Shown: one piece after another, positions 27,789-36,631 of the stretch
How positions within the stretch are numbered: position 1 is the stretch's first letter
Layout of the letters: each line of letters opens with the position of its first letter
Notes under the pieces: generated by a model
What the model saw: only the letters and a program-made list of their open reading frames with translations
Told to the model about the DNA's origin: nothing
Database searches by the model: none
Position numbers and translations under genes: made by a program
Assembly: GCA_020846745.1 (NCBI GenBank)
Contig: JADLDI010000082.1
Coordinates: 34,854-98,853 of the forward strand
DNA: 64,000 bases
Source: Bryobacterales bacterium
Lineage (GTDB): Bacteria > Acidobacteriota > Terriglobia > Bryobacterales > Bryobacteraceae
Direction: 5' to 3'

Positions 27789-29081
27789 CTACGGGGCCGG
27801 GTAGCGAACCACCGTAAAATTTTTGAGCGCCACTGCGTCAGTGGTAGCTGCCGACATAGCGGCACGGAAATCGACCGTCAGCGCCGCGTTGATGTCGTCA
27901 GACGATGCGATCAGGTCACTGAGCATGGATTGGCCTGTGCCCCAGCTTTGTGAAGACAACTGCGCGCCCGTGGTGTGGACGCCGGCCGTTGCGCGAGCGG
28001 TGACGAGAGACGTGCCGGCGGTGACGGTCCGGGCGCCGACGGTAGTCGAGCCCCAGCGAACATCGAAACTGAATCCGGTCGTCGAGCCGCCGTGCGACAT
28101 ATCGAAAAGGATTTCGATGCGGTCGCCGGGCCGAAGCAGGCCGGCGGGAATGGCGCACGTTCCGAGACTGGTTAGGGAAGCCGCCGAAGTCGAACCGCCT
28201 TGTCCGGTACAGAGAACCTGGGTGAGCGTGCCGCCTGAGCCGGCCGTCCGGTAGGAAGCCAGCAGAACGTCGCCCGGTTGCGGAATGGCGCCCGATACAA
28301 ATGCGATTGTCTGCGAAGTAATCGAATAATCCAGCCCTTGTTTTTGCAGCATGCCGTTGCGGTAGAGCAACAGGCTTGCGGTCGGGTTGGGCAGTTGAGA
28401 CAACTGGAACACCGAGTTCGAGCCGTTGATGAAGCCGTTGGGTGTTTCACCATCCACAAAGGTTCCAAACACTCCGGCCCCGCCGCCGCCGGAACCGCAC
28501 GGGCCGGACGACCCGTCGACGCGAATGCAATCGGAAGCGTTGCCCGAAGCGGCGATCAACTCGCCCTGCGCATTGATGATCGCCGCCGCGCCGGGCGTAT
28601 AGGAAGAGCCCTTGCGTGCCCGGATGTCCAGTTCCGCCTGCAACCCGTCGACATCGGCGATTGTCACCTCACCTGGTGTCGTGCCGCTGCCGGGCAGCGA
28701 CGGCCCCATAAGCGGGTCGGAAATGCGGATATCGCGAATTCGCAACGAGTCTACGCTGGGACGCACAGCCCAGTTTTCGGAAAACTGGATGCGGCCATCG
28801 GCGATGTAGTGGACCGAGTAGTAAGCAGCCGCGGAAGCAGTAGTTGTCGGGACAAGCTTTACCGTAAGCAGGCCGTCGACCACATTAAACTGCAATCGTT
28901 GGCGTCCGATAAACGATGTATCGGCCGCTTCGAAGCTTCGCCACTCGACGATTACTTGTCCGGTGAATCGCGAGCCGTCGGCTTTGTAGACAGTGTCGCG
29001 AATGATTGTCAGGGGCGGTGCCGCCCACAGGGCTCCGGTGATCAGCGCCGTGAGCACCGTGAGCGAAAGACGAGTCAACAT
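27789..29081 (-). CDS. Exported protein with phage-tail-like structural domain
   Basis: 430 residues from the ATG at 29081, which starts a signal peptide (LTVLTALITGALWA); GGAGGG lies 11 bp upstream. A first beta-rich part (~20-130) is followed by a Gly-rich linker with a Cys pair. Residues ~245-310 resemble a domain common in phage tail-fibre and virion proteins: ETPNGFINGSNSVFQL, LYRNGMLQKQGLDYSI and QPGDVLLASYRT. The C-terminal ~120 residues are strand-rich. No other phage gene is nearby, so this is probably a host surface or extracellular protein using that fold. Confidence 0.65.
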   Translation of the reverse strand: MLTRLSLTVLTALITGALWAAPPLTIIRDTVYKADGSRFTGQVIVEWRSFEAADTSFIGRQRLQFNVVDGLLTVKLVPTTTASAAAYYSVHYIADGRIQFSENWAVRPSVDSLRIRDIRISDPLMGPSLPGSGTTPGEVTIADVDGLQAELDIRARKGSSYTPGAAAIINAQGELIAASGNASDCIRVDGSSGPCGSGGGGAGVFGTFVDGETPNGFINGSNSVFQLSQLPNPTASLLLYRNGMLQKQGLDYSITSQTIAFVSGAIPQPGDVLLASYRTAGSGGTLTQVLCTGQGGSTSAASLTSLGTCAIPAGLLRPGDRIEILFDMSHGGSTTGFSFDVRWGSTTVGARTVTAGTSLVTARATAGVHTTGAQLSSQSWGTGQSMLSDLIASSDDINAALTVDFRAAMSAATTDAVALKNFTVVRYPAP

Positions 29082-29257
29082 TGCAACGTAAACCCTCCAA
29101 GCCGGGAGTTTAGGTGAAGTCGTCGTCAAAGCCGCTCTGGACGAGAATACCCCCAAGGGTGCTAAGTGTATGAGAGGGCTATAGGTTAGGCGTTAGAAAA
29201 TATTTTTGAATTAGTTGTGAATGGATTTTTTCGGTATCGGCGAAAAATAGGCGAACA

Positions 29258-30580
29258 TCACTCGCGCTGTTTTCCCAGCCGGTTCTCCAACACCCGCAGC
29301 GTGTTCTCTAGCCGCTGCGTCCGGTCGGTTTCCTCCCGTAGCGCTTGCCTGAGCCGTTCGGCTTCCGCCTGCATCCGGTCCCGCTCGGAGTTGGTCGCGG
29401 CGGGGCGGGGAGCAACCGTGTTGCGGCGGCCTAGATAGCGAGTGAACTCCTGGGCGATGATAACCGAATTTTTTCGCACCGTGATGCTTACTTCCACATC
29501 ATCGTGCTCAGGAACGTAGGTGATGGTGCCGCGGCGAATGGTGAGAGCGTCGAGCGTCAGGTTTTTCGACTCTTTGCCGTCTTGTATGGCCAGAGTGCCC
29601 GAATCTGCTTCATTGATGGCGGCAGCGGAGTGATCCCACCGGATTACCAGTTGCTGTCCAGCATCCTCGACCCGAAGTCCGACACCGGCGCGACGGCCGC
29701 CGCCTTCGGCATACCACCGGACGGCAAGCCCAATTAGTCCCGCCAACGCACATACAACCACAATCCAAAAGAGCTGCCGGCGAAACGTGTGCCGCGGGGG
29801 GCCTTCAATCACAGTGGGAATGCTGGCCGGCTCCACCATGGGGACCGGCTCTTCGAACGTTGCCGAGGATGCTGCCCGGAATACTGGCCCCCGCTCGGGT
29901 GGATCCGGTGCGGGACCACGCATCTGGGACTTGTGCAAGGGTCGCGGTGGAATGTCGGCGTGAGGGGCTGCCACCCGTTGGGGTTCCCGCCGGCCGTGCA
30001 GTGAAGTCGGGCGCCTCGGGCGTCCCGCCGCATGCGGATCGGGCCGGACCACAAACTCCCGATAGCTGGCAGTCGTCTGGACGCCACCCTCCGGTTCACG
30101 GAAGAAAAACCCGGCAACGGCCGGCTGCTCTTTCCGCAGCCGCATGACGAGCGAAACCTGCCAGGGCTGTGGAAAGAACTCGTCATAGACGGCAACGTCT
30201 TCCGGTGAGAGAAAAACTTCGCTGCGGGTGTGTGTATGGAACCAGCCCACTGGTTCGAAGCCGGGAAGTTCAACGGCAGCACCGCCGATCGTTTCCTGCA
30301 AGGCTGTCCGGTCTTTATCAGAAAGCAGGAAACTCGGACCCTTGGCGTGCGAACACTCAATCGGCCGCCATTCACAAATGCGAACGATCGAGCCTTCGTG
30401 CTTTCCGAACAGGATTGCTCCGACTTCAACGCCGCCGTGCGGGATCTTTTGAAAGCCCTGTTCGGCGGTTTGGCGCAGTTCTTCCATCACCGATGTGGAA
30501 TACTCGATTTGGAGAGGCGTGCCCTCTACGGTCCAAGTTTGGAAACTGTCTTCCTGTGGCCGAGTCACTTGGGTTGGCAT
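29258..30580 (-). CDS. JAMM/MPN metalloprotease-like protein with membrane anchor and coiled coil
   Basis: 440 residues. N-terminal MPN domain (~20-160) carries a full JAMM zinc signature: Glu52, His115 and His117 in WFHTHT, then Ser125 and Asp128 (SPED) with exact spacing HxH-x7-SxxD. Then a Pro/Arg-rich linker (~180-265), one TM helix (~270-287), a strand-rich outer region and a C-terminal coiled coil (~400-440). The JAMM domain would face the cytoplasm. JAMM enzymes cut isopeptide or ubiquitin-like C-terminal bonds, but no ubiquitin-like protein, E1 or E2 is adjacent, so the substrate is unknown. Confidence 0.8.
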   Translation of the reverse strand: MPTQVTRPQEDSFQTWTVEGTPLQIEYSTSVMEELRQTAEQGFQKIPHGGVEVGAILFGKHEGSIVRICEWRPIECSHAKGPSFLLSDKDRTALQETIGGAAVELPGFEPVGWFHTHTRSEVFLSPEDVAVYDEFFPQPWQVSLVMRLRKEQPAVAGFFFREPEGGVQTTASYREFVVRPDPHAAGRPRRPTSLHGRREPQRVAAPHADIPPRPLHKSQMRGPAPDPPERGPVFRAASSATFEEPVPMVEPASIPTVIEGPPRHTFRRQLFWIVVVCALAGLIGLAVRWYAEGGGRRAGVGLRVEDAGQQLVIRWDHSAAAINEADSGTLAIQDGKESKNLTLDALTIRRGTITYVPEHDDVEVSITVRKNSVIIAQEFTRYLGRRNTVAPRPAATNSERDRMQAEAERLRQALREETDRTQRLENTLRVLENRLGKQRE

Positions 30581-30805
30581 GGCGCGGTGAAAGGCGTCAC
30601 ACTTGCGCTTTCCTTTCTAGTGTCAATCATAGACCGCAGTGGATCAACGTCCCATTAGTACCAAAACAGTAGTACCCCAGAAGGTAGGCCGGCTTTCCGA
30701 GTGTTACGACCCCCGATTCTTCTTTCTCATCGGCGCCATCGCGTCCGGCCCAGCATTCAAATATAAGGAACAGCGCCAGCCTTCGCCGCAACAACAATTT
30801 TTTCC

Positions 30806-30846
30806 TTGACACCGAGGTGCTATTTTTCTAGCATAGTGCTAGAAAA
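30806..30846 (+). promoter_or_regulatory. BlaI promoter with perfect inverted-repeat operator
   Basis: The -35 box TTGACA (30806-30811) is followed 17 bp later by TAGCAT (30829-30834). Overlapping the -10 box is a perfect palindrome: left arm TTTTCTAGCA (30824-30833), spacer TAG, right arm TGCTAGAAAA (30837-30846). Position and dyad symmetry are those of an operator for the dimeric BlaI/MecI-type repressor encoded 20 bp downstream, so autoregulation of the blaI-M56 operon is inferred. Confidence 0.75.
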
Positions 30847-30866
30847 GCAGCAGGAGCTTGAAAATC

Positions 30867-31256
30867 ATGCCCCGCCATCCTCTCAACGGTCTATCGCGAC
30901 GCGAACGCGAAATCATGGATGTCCTGTTCCGCGCCGAGAAACTGTCGGCTGCCGAGATTCGCGACGCGCTGCAAGATGCTCCGTCTTATTCCGCAGTTCG
31001 GGCGCTGTTGCGTACGCTCGAGGACAAGGGCCAGATCCGCCACGAAGAGGAAGGGTTGCGGTACGTCTACTTTCCGGTGGCGGCGAAAGACGGTATGGCT
31101 AAATCGGCCGTCGCCCACTTACTGCACACGTTTTTCAAAGGGTCGGCCGAAACCGCCGTCGCTGCCTTGCTGGATGTGTCGGCGGGAAAGTTGTCGAACG
31201 ACGAGTTGGACCGGATGGCGCAGATGATCGACAAGGCGAGAAAGGAGGGCCGGTAA
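30867..31256 (+). CDS. BlaI/MecI/CopY-family repressor
   Basis: 129 residues from ATG 30867; AGGAG sits 10 bp upstream, which fits this ATG better than a TTG at 30858. An N-terminal winged helix (LSRREREIMDVLFRAEKLSAAEIRDAL) is followed by a C-terminal dimerisation helix region (LSNDELDRMAQMIDKA). In this family the repressor is inactivated by proteolysis triggered by the M56 membrane protein. It is co-transcribed with the M56 gene (1-bp gap) and has its own operator directly upstream. Confidence 0.92.
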   Translation: MPRHPLNGLSRREREIMDVLFRAEKLSAAEIRDALQDAPSYSAVRALLRTLEDKGQIRHEEEGLRYVYFPVAAKDGMAKSAVAHLLHTFFKGSAETAVAALLDVSAGKLSNDELDRMAQMIDKARKEGR

Positions 31257-31257
31257 C

Positions 31258-32781
31258 ATGCTCTGGACGTGGCTGCTCGAGGTAGGCTCGAAAGGCGCGG
31301 TGCTGTCGGCTGCGATGCTGATCTTGGCGCTGTTACTGCGGCGGACGTCTGCCGCTGCCCGGCATTTCGTCCTTTTTCTCGGCGTTTGCAGCCTGGTGGC
31401 AATGCCGGTATTGACGCCGCTTGCCGGCTACCTCGCGACCGTCTATGCTCCCACGGCTGCGACGTTCACTGTTCCCGCGGCGTTTACCAGTCTGACGGTC
31501 ACTGACGGCCCGGTAGTGGATTGGCGGCGGGCTGCGGCGGGTGTATGGGCGGTGATCGCGCTGCTGCTCATCGTTCGCACGGCCGGCGCACACATCCTGG
31601 TAGCGCGGATGGCCGCGCGGGCGCGCCCGTGTGGAACCGTGCCCGGTGCGGTGGTGCGCATCAGTTCTGAGGTCGGCATGCCGTTCACGTGCGGCCTGTT
31701 TAGACCGGTGATCCTGCTGCCCGAGTCCGCGGCAGACTGGCCGGAGGAACGGCGTAACGTTGTCCTTCTGCACGAAGCCGCTCATGTGATGCGGCGCGAC
31801 GCGTTGGCCCGGTTTGTCGCGCAAATCGGGTGTGCGCTGCACTGGTTCAATCCGCTGGCCTGGGTTGCCGCCGCGCGCATGGTGATCGAGCAGGAACACG
31901 CTTGTGACGACTGGGTGATTGAGCGCGGAGTGCGTCCGTCTCACTATGCCGAGCACTTGCTCGAGATTGCGCACTATCTGCACGGGCGCTCGATGTGGCG
32001 GCCGGCGGCGCTGGCGATGGCCAACTGCTCAGACCTGCAGACACGGCTTCATTCGATCCTGAGAGGCGGGCTTCGCCGGTCTCCCCTCACCCGTGCGGAA
32101 GCTGTAATCGCCATTGCCGCCGTGGCGGCGCTGGTTACTCCGCTCGCCGCCATTCGGGCGCAGGCCGGCGGCGCCGTCTCAGGCATTCTCAGCGATGGGA
32201 ACGGCGTGGTTGCGAATGCGCTGGTTACGCTCCGCGGAGCCAATCAAGCGACGTACCGGACGCGAACGGATGCGGCCGGGAATTACGGATTCGCGCAACT
32301 TACTCCTGGTACGTACGAATTGCGTATCGCGGCGCCGGGATTTGCCGAGAGCGTGATGCCGGCGGTGACGGTGGACGCCAACCGTGCCGTACATCTACGG
32401 TCCCTCTTGCAGGTCGGCGAAATTCGTGAAGGTCTCGATATCGTGGCGGAACGTCCGGGCGGTCTCGCGCCGGTCTCGGTGGCCCAGAAGCGTCTCCGCA
32501 TCGGCGGCAACGTGCAAGCCGCCCGGCTGATTCATCAGGTCCGTCCCGAGTATCCGGCGGCGGCGAAACAGGCCGGTATTGATGGAACCGTCCTGCTGCG
32601 GGCTGTGATCGGCACCCAAGGCGATGTCAGTCACATCTCGGTTCTCGATTCACCCAACCCTGCTCTCGCCGGCGCGGCGACGAAAGCCGTCCGCCAATGG
32701 CGCTACACCCCTACATGGCTCAACGGACAACCCGTTGAGGTCGAAACGACCATCGCCATCAACTACAAACTGAGCCGTTAA
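31258..32781 (+). CDS. BlaR1-type M56 metallopeptidase fused to CarboxypepD-like and TonB domains
   Basis: 507 residues. N-terminal membrane M56 domain with about four TM helices; zinc site HEAAH at 172-176 and Glu213 in EQEHACDDW. No penicillin-binding sensor domain follows, unlike staphylococcal BlaR1. Instead the outer part has a carboxypeptidase-regulatory-like beta-sandwich (~305-385) and a C-terminal TonB-type domain (~410-505: VRPEYPAAAKQAGIDGTVLL, VRQWRYTPTWLNGQPVEV). The signal sensed is therefore probably a periplasmic or envelope cue rather than a beta-lactam. It is expected to cleave the BlaI-type repressor when stimulated. Confidence 0.87.
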   Translation: MLWTWLLEVGSKGAVLSAAMLILALLLRRTSAAARHFVLFLGVCSLVAMPVLTPLAGYLATVYAPTAATFTVPAAFTSLTVTDGPVVDWRRAAAGVWAVIALLLIVRTAGAHILVARMAARARPCGTVPGAVVRISSEVGMPFTCGLFRPVILLPESAADWPEERRNVVLLHEAAHVMRRDALARFVAQIGCALHWFNPLAWVAAARMVIEQEHACDDWVIERGVRPSHYAEHLLEIAHYLHGRSMWRPAALAMANCSDLQTRLHSILRGGLRRSPLTRAEAVIAIAAVAALVTPLAAIRAQAGGAVSGILSDGNGVVANALVTLRGANQATYRTRTDAAGNYGFAQLTPGTYELRIAAPGFAESVMPAVTVDANRAVHLRSLLQVGEIREGLDIVAERPGGLAPVSVAQKRLRIGGNVQAARLIHQVRPEYPAAAKQAGIDGTVLLRAVIGTQGDVSHISVLDSPNPALAGAATKAVRQWRYTPTWLNGQPVEVETTIAINYKLSR

Positions 32782-32803
32782 TTCAAGACTGCTGGAGGTA
32801 CTT

Positions 32804-33460
32804 ATGCGACGTATTCTGTTTACGCTATTCGTGTTTGCCGCGACACTGCCGGCCGCCACCGTCAAAGGGCGGGTTTACGACCAGTCTGGCGCCGCCGTGC
32901 CGCGCGCGACGGTGCAACTGGTAAACCTTGTTGATTCATCGCAGGTTTACAAGGTAACCAGCTCCGGCGACGGCAGTTACCAGATCGAGTCGGTGGTCGC
33001 CGGAAAGTACGAGGTGCAGGCACTGGCGCAGGGCTTCGCCTTTTGGCGCCGGCCGAACTTGAACCTGCAAGCAAACAGCGAGGTGCCGCTAAACGTCATC
33101 CTGCGCGTCGGCCAGATTCAGGAGGAGATGACCGTCGAGGGCGCCGGTGAATCGCGTCAATCCGGCCCCAAACGCATTCGTGTCGGCGGCAACGTGCAAG
33201 CAACAAAGGTTGTGAACATGGTGAAGCCCGTGTACCCGGCGCAGGCGAGAGCCGAAGGCCGGGAAGGCACGGTGACTTTCATGGCGATTATCGACAAGGA
33301 AGGCAATATAAAGGATCTGGTCGAAATGACGGGTGGCGACGTCGACCTTGCTAACGCCGCTCGCGAAGCCGTTCTGCAATGGAAGTACCAACCTACCCTC
33401 TTGAATGGCATGCCGGTCGAAGTGTCGACGATGATCGATATCAACTTCCGGCTCAAATAG
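32804..33460 (+). CDS. Secreted TonB-domain protein, paralogue of the M56 C-terminus
   Basis: 218 residues. Signal peptide at 1-18. A carboxypeptidase-regulatory-like domain (~20-105; GRVYDQSGAAVPRATVQLV) and a TonB-type C-terminal domain (~125-218; VKPVYPAQARAEGREGTVTF and WKYQPTLLNGMPVEV) appear in the same order as in the preceding M56 protein, including the shared linker RxGGNVQA. It looks like a duplicated sensor part without the protease, 22 bp downstream and probably in the same operon. Could compete for, or present, the same periplasmic partner. Confidence 0.82.
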   Translation: MRRILFTLFVFAATLPAATVKGRVYDQSGAAVPRATVQLVNLVDSSQVYKVTSSGDGSYQIESVVAGKYEVQALAQGFAFWRRPNLNLQANSEVPLNVILRVGQIQEEMTVEGAGESRQSGPKRIRVGGNVQATKVVNMVKPVYPAQARAEGREGTVTFMAIIDKEGNIKDLVEMTGGDVDLANAAREAVLQWKYQPTLLNGMPVEVSTMIDINFRLK

Positions 33461-33490
33461 GGGGCGGCGAACTAATCTTCATCGCTCTGT

Positions 33491-34435
33491 TCAGCGATTG
33501 CGGACCCACTCGCGTTGGATCTGGCCTTTGAATGCGAGCGGGTCCGCTACCTCAATCAGCACGGGTGTGGCGTGGTCCTTAGCGGGTAAGAGCACCAGAG
33601 ACGTAGCTTGCGCCCGATACATGCGAACGCTTTGCCCGTTCGCTGTTCGAAACCAGCCGGAGCGGTAGTGCGAATTCGCAAATCCGTTGGTTCTCATCGT
33701 GGGGCGCCATTCCGCATCGGTCCGAATGTCGACCACACGAACGTGGTCAACGTCTACCTCCGAGGCATTGACAGTCACCGGATAGAAACGGTCGTGAACG
33801 CGCAACGACTCGGGTGTGAGCGTCCACTGTGGCGGACCCGGTGCGTACAAAAACGCCGCCGCAACCAGTCCAATCGAAAGAACTCCGACAGCGATGCCCA
33901 CCCACACGGCCGCCGACTGCCACCTGCTGCGACGCGGTATGGGCTCACCTGTCTGGGCCGCCGCCCTAACTGGGGTGTACCGATGGCACACCTCCAGGAA
34001 TTCCTGTGGATTCTCGGGGCTTAGCAGGCTGGTACCCGTATCCGTGACTACGACAACCATCCGGCTGCGGTCTGTAACATACCACCAGGCGCGGCCCAGC
34101 CGGGACGTTCGGAATAATCCGTAGTAACCGAACATCCCACCGCTGCCAAACAGCCGCAGGCTTCCGCGCAGGTCCTCTGGCGTTGCGTTTCGCAACTCGG
34201 TGATGGCTCCGATTGGAATGCTGACGGAGCCCACCAGTCGGCGAATGGCAATCTCTTCGTTCGTCACGCGATAGCTTCGCGGCGAGTAGGCGTAGGCCAG
34301 TCCGATAATCAGGGCCGAAATCACGGTCACAACCGGCTGGCGGATCAGCAGCGCTACGCCCAGCAGCAGCCCGCAACTTACTGCCGTCACGATCTTGGTC
34401 GTGCGGTCGTAAGGTGCAGGGAAGTCGGTCGGCAT
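33491..34435 (-). CDS. Membrane protein with PH-like domains
   Basis: 314 residues from the ATG at 34435, fixed by GGAGGTG 7 bp upstream; a longer frame to 34474 lacks such a site. TM helices at about 15-52 (two) and ~175-198 (one). The segment after the first pair (YSPRSYRVTNEEIAIRRLVGSVSIPIGAI) resembles the bacterial PH-type domain, and a similar strand pattern follows the last TM (WTLTPESLRVHDRFYPVTV). Function unknown; converges with the TonB-domain gene. Confidence 0.6.
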   Translation of the reverse strand: MPTDFPAPYDRTTKIVTAVSCGLLLGVALLIRQPVVTVISALIIGLAYAYSPRSYRVTNEEIAIRRLVGSVSIPIGAITELRNATPEDLRGSLRLFGSGGMFGYYGLFRTSRLGRAWWYVTDRSRMVVVVTDTGTSLLSPENPQEFLEVCHRYTPVRAAAQTGEPIPRRSRWQSAAVWVGIAVGVLSIGLVAAAFLYAPGPPQWTLTPESLRVHDRFYPVTVNASEVDVDHVRVVDIRTDAEWRPTMRTNGFANSHYRSGWFRTANGQSVRMYRAQATSLVLLPAKDHATPVLIEVADPLAFKGQIQREWVRNR

Positions 34436-34623
34436 GCGACACACCTCCACTGCCAGCGATTGTGACACTTTCATAACCCCGGATCAATGGGGTGGCTCTT
34501 CGTTGCCTCAAGAGGACCGGTTCCCGCGGGCATTCCCTACCTGAGTACTAAAGTTTCATCCCGCTGGGGCCGATATATGTGATAGGTCGCCCCTAGTGCA
34601 ATCGGAAGGAGACGCATACCCAG

Positions 34624-36621
34624 GTGATAGATGGGATTTGTAGGAGAGCCTGTGTCGTAATACTGTTGGCTGCCAGTGCCATCGACGCGCAGGTAGGTTC
34701 GCCGGGCGAATTCGGCGCGCCATCGGATGCATTGTTTCAGGATCTGCCCATCGTGCATGCGGCGGCCCTGCACGCCCAAACGCTCGAGGAAGCTCCAGCC
34801 AACGTCACAATCATTACCGCGGCCGATATCCGGCGGTACGGTTATCGCACGCTGGGCGAGGCGCTGGCGAGCGTCCGTGGTTTCTACGGAACCAACGATC
34901 GGGCCTACCAGTATTTCGGCTCGCGTGGGGTGAATCTGCCCGGTGACTACAACACCCGGTTTCTTGTCATGCTCAACGGCCAGCCCCTGACTGAGGCGAT
35001 CTATGCGTCCAACAACTTCTTTGGGGCGGACTTCGGCTTGGATCTCGACCTTATCGAGCGCATTGAGGTGATCCGCGGCCCCACCGGCGCGTTGTACGGC
35101 AGTAACGGCATGCTCGCCAATATCAATGTCGTCACAAAATCCCCGGTCGGCATCGAACACGGAAGGCTAAGCACCGAAACGGACAGTTTTGGCCAACGCA
35201 AGGTAACCGCGTCGACATCGGTCGATCTCGGGCGTGGACGGAATTTGCTCGTTTCCGCGTCCGTGTTCAACAACCGTGGACAGTCGTTGTATGTCCCGGA
35301 ATACAATACTCCATCCACTGGGTTCGGCTACTCGAGCACGAAAAGCGATCGGGAACGGGGCTACCACTCCTTCGCGAACCTGTTGATCGGCCAGTGGAAC
35401 CTGATGGCCTGCTTCAACAGCCGTCAGAAGTACCTTCCCATCGGATGGGCGGAGACCGGCATCTTCGACAGTCAGGACTCGTGGGCCATGGACGAGCGGA
35501 ACATGCTCGGCGCGATGTACTCCCGTGAAGTGCGCCGAGGCGGAAAAATACGGTGGCAGATCTTCTGGGATCAGTACCGGTACACCGCGCAGGAGCACTA
35601 CCGGGCCGAAGAAGATCTGGAGCCGGTGTACGCGGAATCGAACCGTGCCCAGTGGGTGAATACGCGACTCACTTACGACTTCTCCAACAAGCGCTTGGGC
35701 AATATCATGATCGGCGCGTTCAGCGCTTTCGAGTTGCAGAACCGGCAACATGGCCAGACTCGGACACTGGATTCGGTTGAAGATTTTTTCGTCGACGCCG
35801 CTGACCGGCAGCAGGCGGTATTCGCGCAGGTCGAACGCAAACTGGCCCGGCGGCTGACTGCTCACGCCGGGCTTCGTTTCGACAATTCATTCAATTACGG
35901 TGTCGCGCTTTCTCCCCGGTTGGCCCTGGTGTTCCAGCAGTCAAACCGGACAGCTTGGAAGATCGTCTATGGCCGCCCGTTTCGCAATCCATCCGCATAT
36001 GAAAAGTATTGGAACGACGGCGTTGCTCTTAGTGCCGCGCTCAACCTCCAAAAGGAAACCGCCCATACCTTAGAAGGGGTGCTCGAACGCAAACTGAAGC
36101 GCGGCCTTCTTGCCGTAGCGAACGTGTATGACTATCGATTAAACAAGCTGATTCAAACCAACTACGAGGGGGGGCTTGCTCATTATGACAACGCAAATGC
36201 GATAAAGAGCCGGGGGGTGGAGCTGGAACTCGGCGGGCCCGTCTCCGATCGTCTGCGCATGGAAGCGAGCGTTGCCCTCCAGCGGGCGAGCGAGCGGCAA
36301 GTGGGATGGCTCGTCAACTCTCCACGGTGGATCGTAAACACTCGCACTTCCTATGACCTGGTACCTAAGCGGGTAACCCTCGCCGGCGCCTTCTACACGA
36401 TGGGCAGGAGGCTCACCTTCCTTGGCGATGAGGTGCCGCGCGTACATATGCTTGACGTGACCGTGTCGACCGTACGCCTGTCACCGCGTTTCGATATCGT
36501 CGCCGGTGTTCGGAATCTGCTGGACGGTAACTACGTACACCCGGCCGCGCTCGCTATCGACCGGATGCCGTTTGAGAGACGGAGTGTGTTCGTCAAACTG
36601 ATCGCTCGAAGCGGAGAGTAG
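34624..36621 (+). CDS. TonB-dependent outer-membrane receptor
   Basis: 665 residues. Signal peptide at ~1-22. Plug domain ~50-165 with typical NVTIITAADIRRYGYRTLGEAL and IERIEVIRGPTGALYGSNGMLANINVVTK; the remaining ~480 residues form the 22-stranded barrel. Start is GTG 34624, without a clear Shine-Dalgarno site, so the first residues are uncertain. It heads a four-gene run with a binding protein, kinase and GGDEF/EAL regulator, which suggests that it imports or detects a ligand for signalling. The ligand is unknown; siderophore, vitamin and glycan receptors share this shape. Confidence 0.88.
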   Translation: MIDGICRRACVVILLAASAIDAQVGSPGEFGAPSDALFQDLPIVHAAALHAQTLEEAPANVTIITAADIRRYGYRTLGEALASVRGFYGTNDRAYQYFGSRGVNLPGDYNTRFLVMLNGQPLTEAIYASNNFFGADFGLDLDLIERIEVIRGPTGALYGSNGMLANINVVTKSPVGIEHGRLSTETDSFGQRKVTASTSVDLGRGRNLLVSASVFNNRGQSLYVPEYNTPSTGFGYSSTKSDRERGYHSFANLLIGQWNLMACFNSRQKYLPIGWAETGIFDSQDSWAMDERNMLGAMYSREVRRGGKIRWQIFWDQYRYTAQEHYRAEEDLEPVYAESNRAQWVNTRLTYDFSNKRLGNIMIGAFSAFELQNRQHGQTRTLDSVEDFFVDAADRQQAVFAQVERKLARRLTAHAGLRFDNSFNYGVALSPRLALVFQQSNRTAWKIVYGRPFRNPSAYEKYWNDGVALSAALNLQKETAHTLEGVLERKLKRGLLAVANVYDYRLNKLIQTNYEGGLAHYDNANAIKSRGVELELGGPVSDRLRMEASVALQRASERQVGWLVNSPRWIVNTRTSYDLVPKRVTLAGAFYTMGRRLTFLGDEVPRVHMLDVTVSTVRLSPRFDIVAGVRNLLDGNYVHPAALAIDRMPFERRSVFVKLIARSGE

Positions 36622-36631
36622 GAGAGACCTG

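Noticed and set aside
27789..29081. Prophage remnant
   Set aside because: A single tail-like domain in an exported protein, with no integrase, capsid or lysis genes around.
29258..30580. JAMM protein as part of a ubiquitin-like antiphage (Bil-type) operon
   Set aside because: No ubiquitin-like, E1 or E2 gene is adjacent and the protein has a TM anchor.
30867..32781. BlaI-M56 pair as a beta-lactam resistance locus
   Set aside because: No beta-lactamase or penicillin-binding sensor domain is present; the M56 protein ends in carboxypeptidase-like and TonB domains.
33481..33498. Small stem ATCGCT/AGCGAT at the end of the PH-like gene
   Set aside because: Six pairs overlapping a stop codon and without a T run; likely chance.
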